This document shows positions 13,065 through 14,579 of a stretch of DNA of 14,579 bases, one piece after another (the first letter of the stretch is position 1; the number at the start of each line of letters is the position of its first letter). The translations under genes and the position numbers were made by a program. Origin of the DNA: CAZOOK01 sp964581385 (lineage in GTDB: Bacteria > Pseudomonadota > Gammaproteobacteria > Nevskiales > Nevskiaceae); the NCBI GenBank assembly GCA_964581385.1, contig CAZOOK010000069.1:1-14579 (forward strand), written 5' to 3'. The notes below the pieces were generated by a model. That model made no database searches and was not told the origin of the DNA. It was given only the letters and a program-made list of their open reading frames with translations.

Positions 13065-13934
13065 ATGAAACCAGTCGCCGAAACAATCGATGCGGTCGGT
13101 CCCCCATTGTTCATGCATTCGGTGGGAGAAGAGTCTTCGCCCAGCGTAGTGGTCGCGCGATGGCGTCACAACGGTGGAACATTCGACATTGCCGCATCCG
13201 ATATCGTACGGGTGACGATCAACCTGCAAAACGGCGTACCCGTCCGCCACCAGACGGGGAACGCGGCGTCACGTGCGTATGTTGCGGCGGTCGGGAGCGT
13301 CATGGTGGCGCCCGCGCACCAACCGCTCCGGATCGCCGTCCAAGGTAAAGCCGATATCTTGCAGATATTTCTCCGCGAAACTTTCCTCGAAGGTGCGGTT
13401 GATGGGCAATTTACCTGTTCGGCATTGGTCAACTCGCATGACAGCGAACTGCAGGCTGCGGCAATGCAGCTTTTCGTTGCGGCGACGCGAGGGGACCCGG
13501 ACGACCCACTCTTCCTCGAGTCTGTTGTCCATCGCCTCGCGGCACGCCTCGTGGCCCATAGCGGTTGTCAGCCACCCGCGCCTGCGCGCGGTGGCCTTGC
13601 TCGCGCGGCTTGCCGCCGGGTCGACGACATGATCACCGCCGCACTAGAGGAGACAACGGTCCCGTCGCCCACATTGGACCAATTGGCCAGCACCGCGTGT
13701 TTGAGCGTCAACCACTTCATCCGCGCATTTCGCCAACACACGGGTGTGACGCCGCATCGGCACATGGTTCTCCGCAGGCTCGAACGAGGGATCGGGTTAC
13801 TGAAGAAGCCAGGCATGTCCGTTGCCGAAGTGGCGGACGACACTGGCTTTGCGACATCGGCGCATTTCGTCGCAACGTTCAGGCGAACAATGGGCGTGAC
13901 ACCTGGCGCATTCCAGGCGGCAGTCCTGGGTTGA
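13065..13934 (+). CDS. AraC-family transcriptional regulator
   Basis: A 289-residue regulator. The C-terminal ~90 residues hold the double helix-turn-helix: first 'LDQLASTACLSVNHFIRAF', then 'RQHTGVTPHRHMVLRRLERG', and the second HTH 'MSVAEVADDTGFATSAHFV' with the family signature 'FRRTMGVTPGAFQ'. The N-terminal ~180 residues form a sensor region without a recognised ligand motif; segments such as 'VAPAHQPLRIAVQG' suggest a cupin-like fold. The start ATG 13065 is the first in frame; its ribosome site is weak (GGAAATGACAG). The gene is GC-rich compared with the core operons, and the next rightward gene, an SDR 248 bases downstream, is a plausible target, since AraC-SDR pairs are common. No operator was identified. 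Confidence 0.9.
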   Translation: MKPVAETIDAVGPPLFMHSVGEESSPSVVVARWRHNGGTFDIAASDIVRVTINLQNGVPVRHQTGNAASRAYVAAVGSVMVAPAHQPLRIAVQGKADILQIFLRETFLEGAVDGQFTCSALVNSHDSELQAAAMQLFVAATRGDPDDPLFLESVVHRLAARLVAHSGCQPPAPARGGLARAACRRVDDMITAALEETTVPSPTLDQLASTACLSVNHFIRAFRQHTGVTPHRHMVLRRLERGIGLLKKPGMSVAEVADDTGFATSAHFVATFRRTMGVTPGAFQAAVLG

Positions 13935-14182
13935 TCAGTCGACCGGCCGTCCCACGCTGCGCGCGGGTTTCTGGCTTCACGCACTGAGCGCGAAGATGGG
14001 GATTTTGCGATACCGCAGGTCCTCGCCTGCACTGTAGTCTGACTTATTCCCGAATTCGGCTCCCGCCAAAGCCCTGCCCGGAGCCGTCACCGATCAAGAA
14101 AACGAGCCCCCATGGTAGTGGAGACGCAGAACGCCTGCCGTACGACGCACCTCCTCGCGCTCATGAAGAAAGGATACAAGAC
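13935..14182. other. Intergenic region between AraC gene and SDR gene
   Basis: 248 bases without a supported gene. Open frames on the minus strand here overlap the two flanking genes and look like shadows. The region should hold the SDR promoter; AAAGGA (14170-14175) is its ribosome site. I see no clear -35/-10 pair, and no strong terminator after the AraC gene. Confidence 0.4.
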
Positions 14183-14579
14183 ATGAACAGACTGACTGGA
14201 AAGACCGCCGTGATCACGGGTGGCGCTACAGGCATCGGCCGCGCCGCAGCAAAGCGCTTCATCGAGGAGGGTGCCTTCGTCTTCATCTTCGGCCGCCGGC
14301 AGGAAGCGCTCGACGCCGCTGTGGCCGACCTCGGGCCCAATGCCCGCGCGGTGAAGGGCTCGGTCTCGGATGAGGCCGACCTCGACCGACTCTATGCGGC
14401 GGTGAAGGCCGAGCGCGGAACCCTCGACATCGTCTTCGCCAATGCCGGGGTGGGAAGCCAGCTTCGGCTCGGCGAGATCACCGCCAAGCACATTGACGAA
14501 ACCTTCGACATCAATGTGAAGGGCACGATCTTCACGGTCCAGAAGGCGCTGCCGCTGATGGGCAAGGGCGGTTCGATCA
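14183..14579 (+). CDS. Short-chain dehydrogenase/reductase, 5' part only
   Basis: The frame opens at ATG 14183 with AAAGGA about 7 bases upstream and runs off the window end, so only 132 of about 245-250 residues are visible. Classical SDR features: 'GKTAVITGGATGIGRAAAKR' with the cofactor loop TGGATGIG (12-19), 'FIFGRRQEALDAA' with Arg38-Arg39 after the second strand (favouring NADP), 'LDIVFANAG' (81-89), and Asn111 in 'FDINVKGTIFTVQKALPLM'. The catalytic Ser-Tyr-Lys lie outside the window. The AraC gene upstream probably controls it. The substrate cannot be inferred. Confidence 0.92.
   Translation, partial: MNRLTGKTAVITGGATGIGRAAAKRFIEEGAFVFIFGRRQEALDAAVADLGPNARAVKGSVSDEADLDRLYAAVKAERGTLDIVFANAGVGSQLRLGEITAKHIDETFDINVKGTIFTVQKALPLMGKGGSI

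Noticed and set aside
13568..14032. 154-codon minus-strand frame opposite the AraC gene
   Set aside because: The AraC double helix-turn-helix is clear on the plus strand; this is a GC-rich shadow.
14087..14491. 134-codon minus-strand frame at the window end
   Set aside because: Antisense to the SDR, which has its cofactor motif and ribosome site on the plus strand.

Overview
The window reads like accessory DNA of a proteobacterium (gamma- or betaproteobacterial in flavour). The clues are a moderately high and uneven GC content, Shine-Dalgarno sites of the AGGA type, an IS5-family element with a GGAAGG terminus, and a set of oxygenase, dehydrogenase and sulfotransferase genes of the kind seen in lipid, steroid or terpenoid metabolism. 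No rRNA, tRNA, CRISPR array or phage gene was seen. The species cannot be named from this sequence.

Layout. (1) 1-2725: the 3' part of a sulfotransferase-family gene, a 473-base gap with small repeats, then a secreted alpha/beta hydrolase closed by a strong terminator hairpin. (2) 2748-3600: an IS5-family insertion sequence that kept one end but lost its other end and the catalytic glutamate. Its intact end falls on the stop codon of the next gene. (3) 3597-10894: the core of the window. A leftward unit (cytochrome P450, a tiny membrane peptide, an AveC-type membrane protein) diverges from a rightward unit (36-residue membrane peptide, NorD-like VWA protein, NorQ-like AAA+ ATPase, 44-residue membrane peptide, 234-residue polytopic membrane protein, 145-residue single-pass protein, short-chain dehydrogenase). 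The 239-base divergent region holds a 23-bp palindrome over promoter-like sequence. (4) 11035-11724: a TetR regulator. (5) 11725-13064: a gene graveyard with the C-terminal end of a metallo-beta-lactamase-fold protein (one inserted base), the last 51 residues of a PstS-like binding protein and a short piece of an NAD-dependent epimerase, plus GC-rich hairpins. (6) 13065-14579: an AraC regulator followed by an SDR gene cut by the window end.

How the core may work. NorQ/CbbQ-type ATPases and NorD/CbbO-type VWA proteins are known as paired activators of metalloenzymes (nitric oxide reductase, RubisCO). Neither client is present here. The pair is instead embedded between small and large membrane proteins and set back-to-back with a P450 and an AveC homologue. 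My inference is an uncharacterised membrane-associated oxidative pathway: P450 hydroxylation, SDR oxidation or reduction, and an AveC-like and/or 234-residue membrane protein as enzyme or as client of the NorQ/NorD pair. Three membrane peptides of 36-44 residues would be small accessory subunits.
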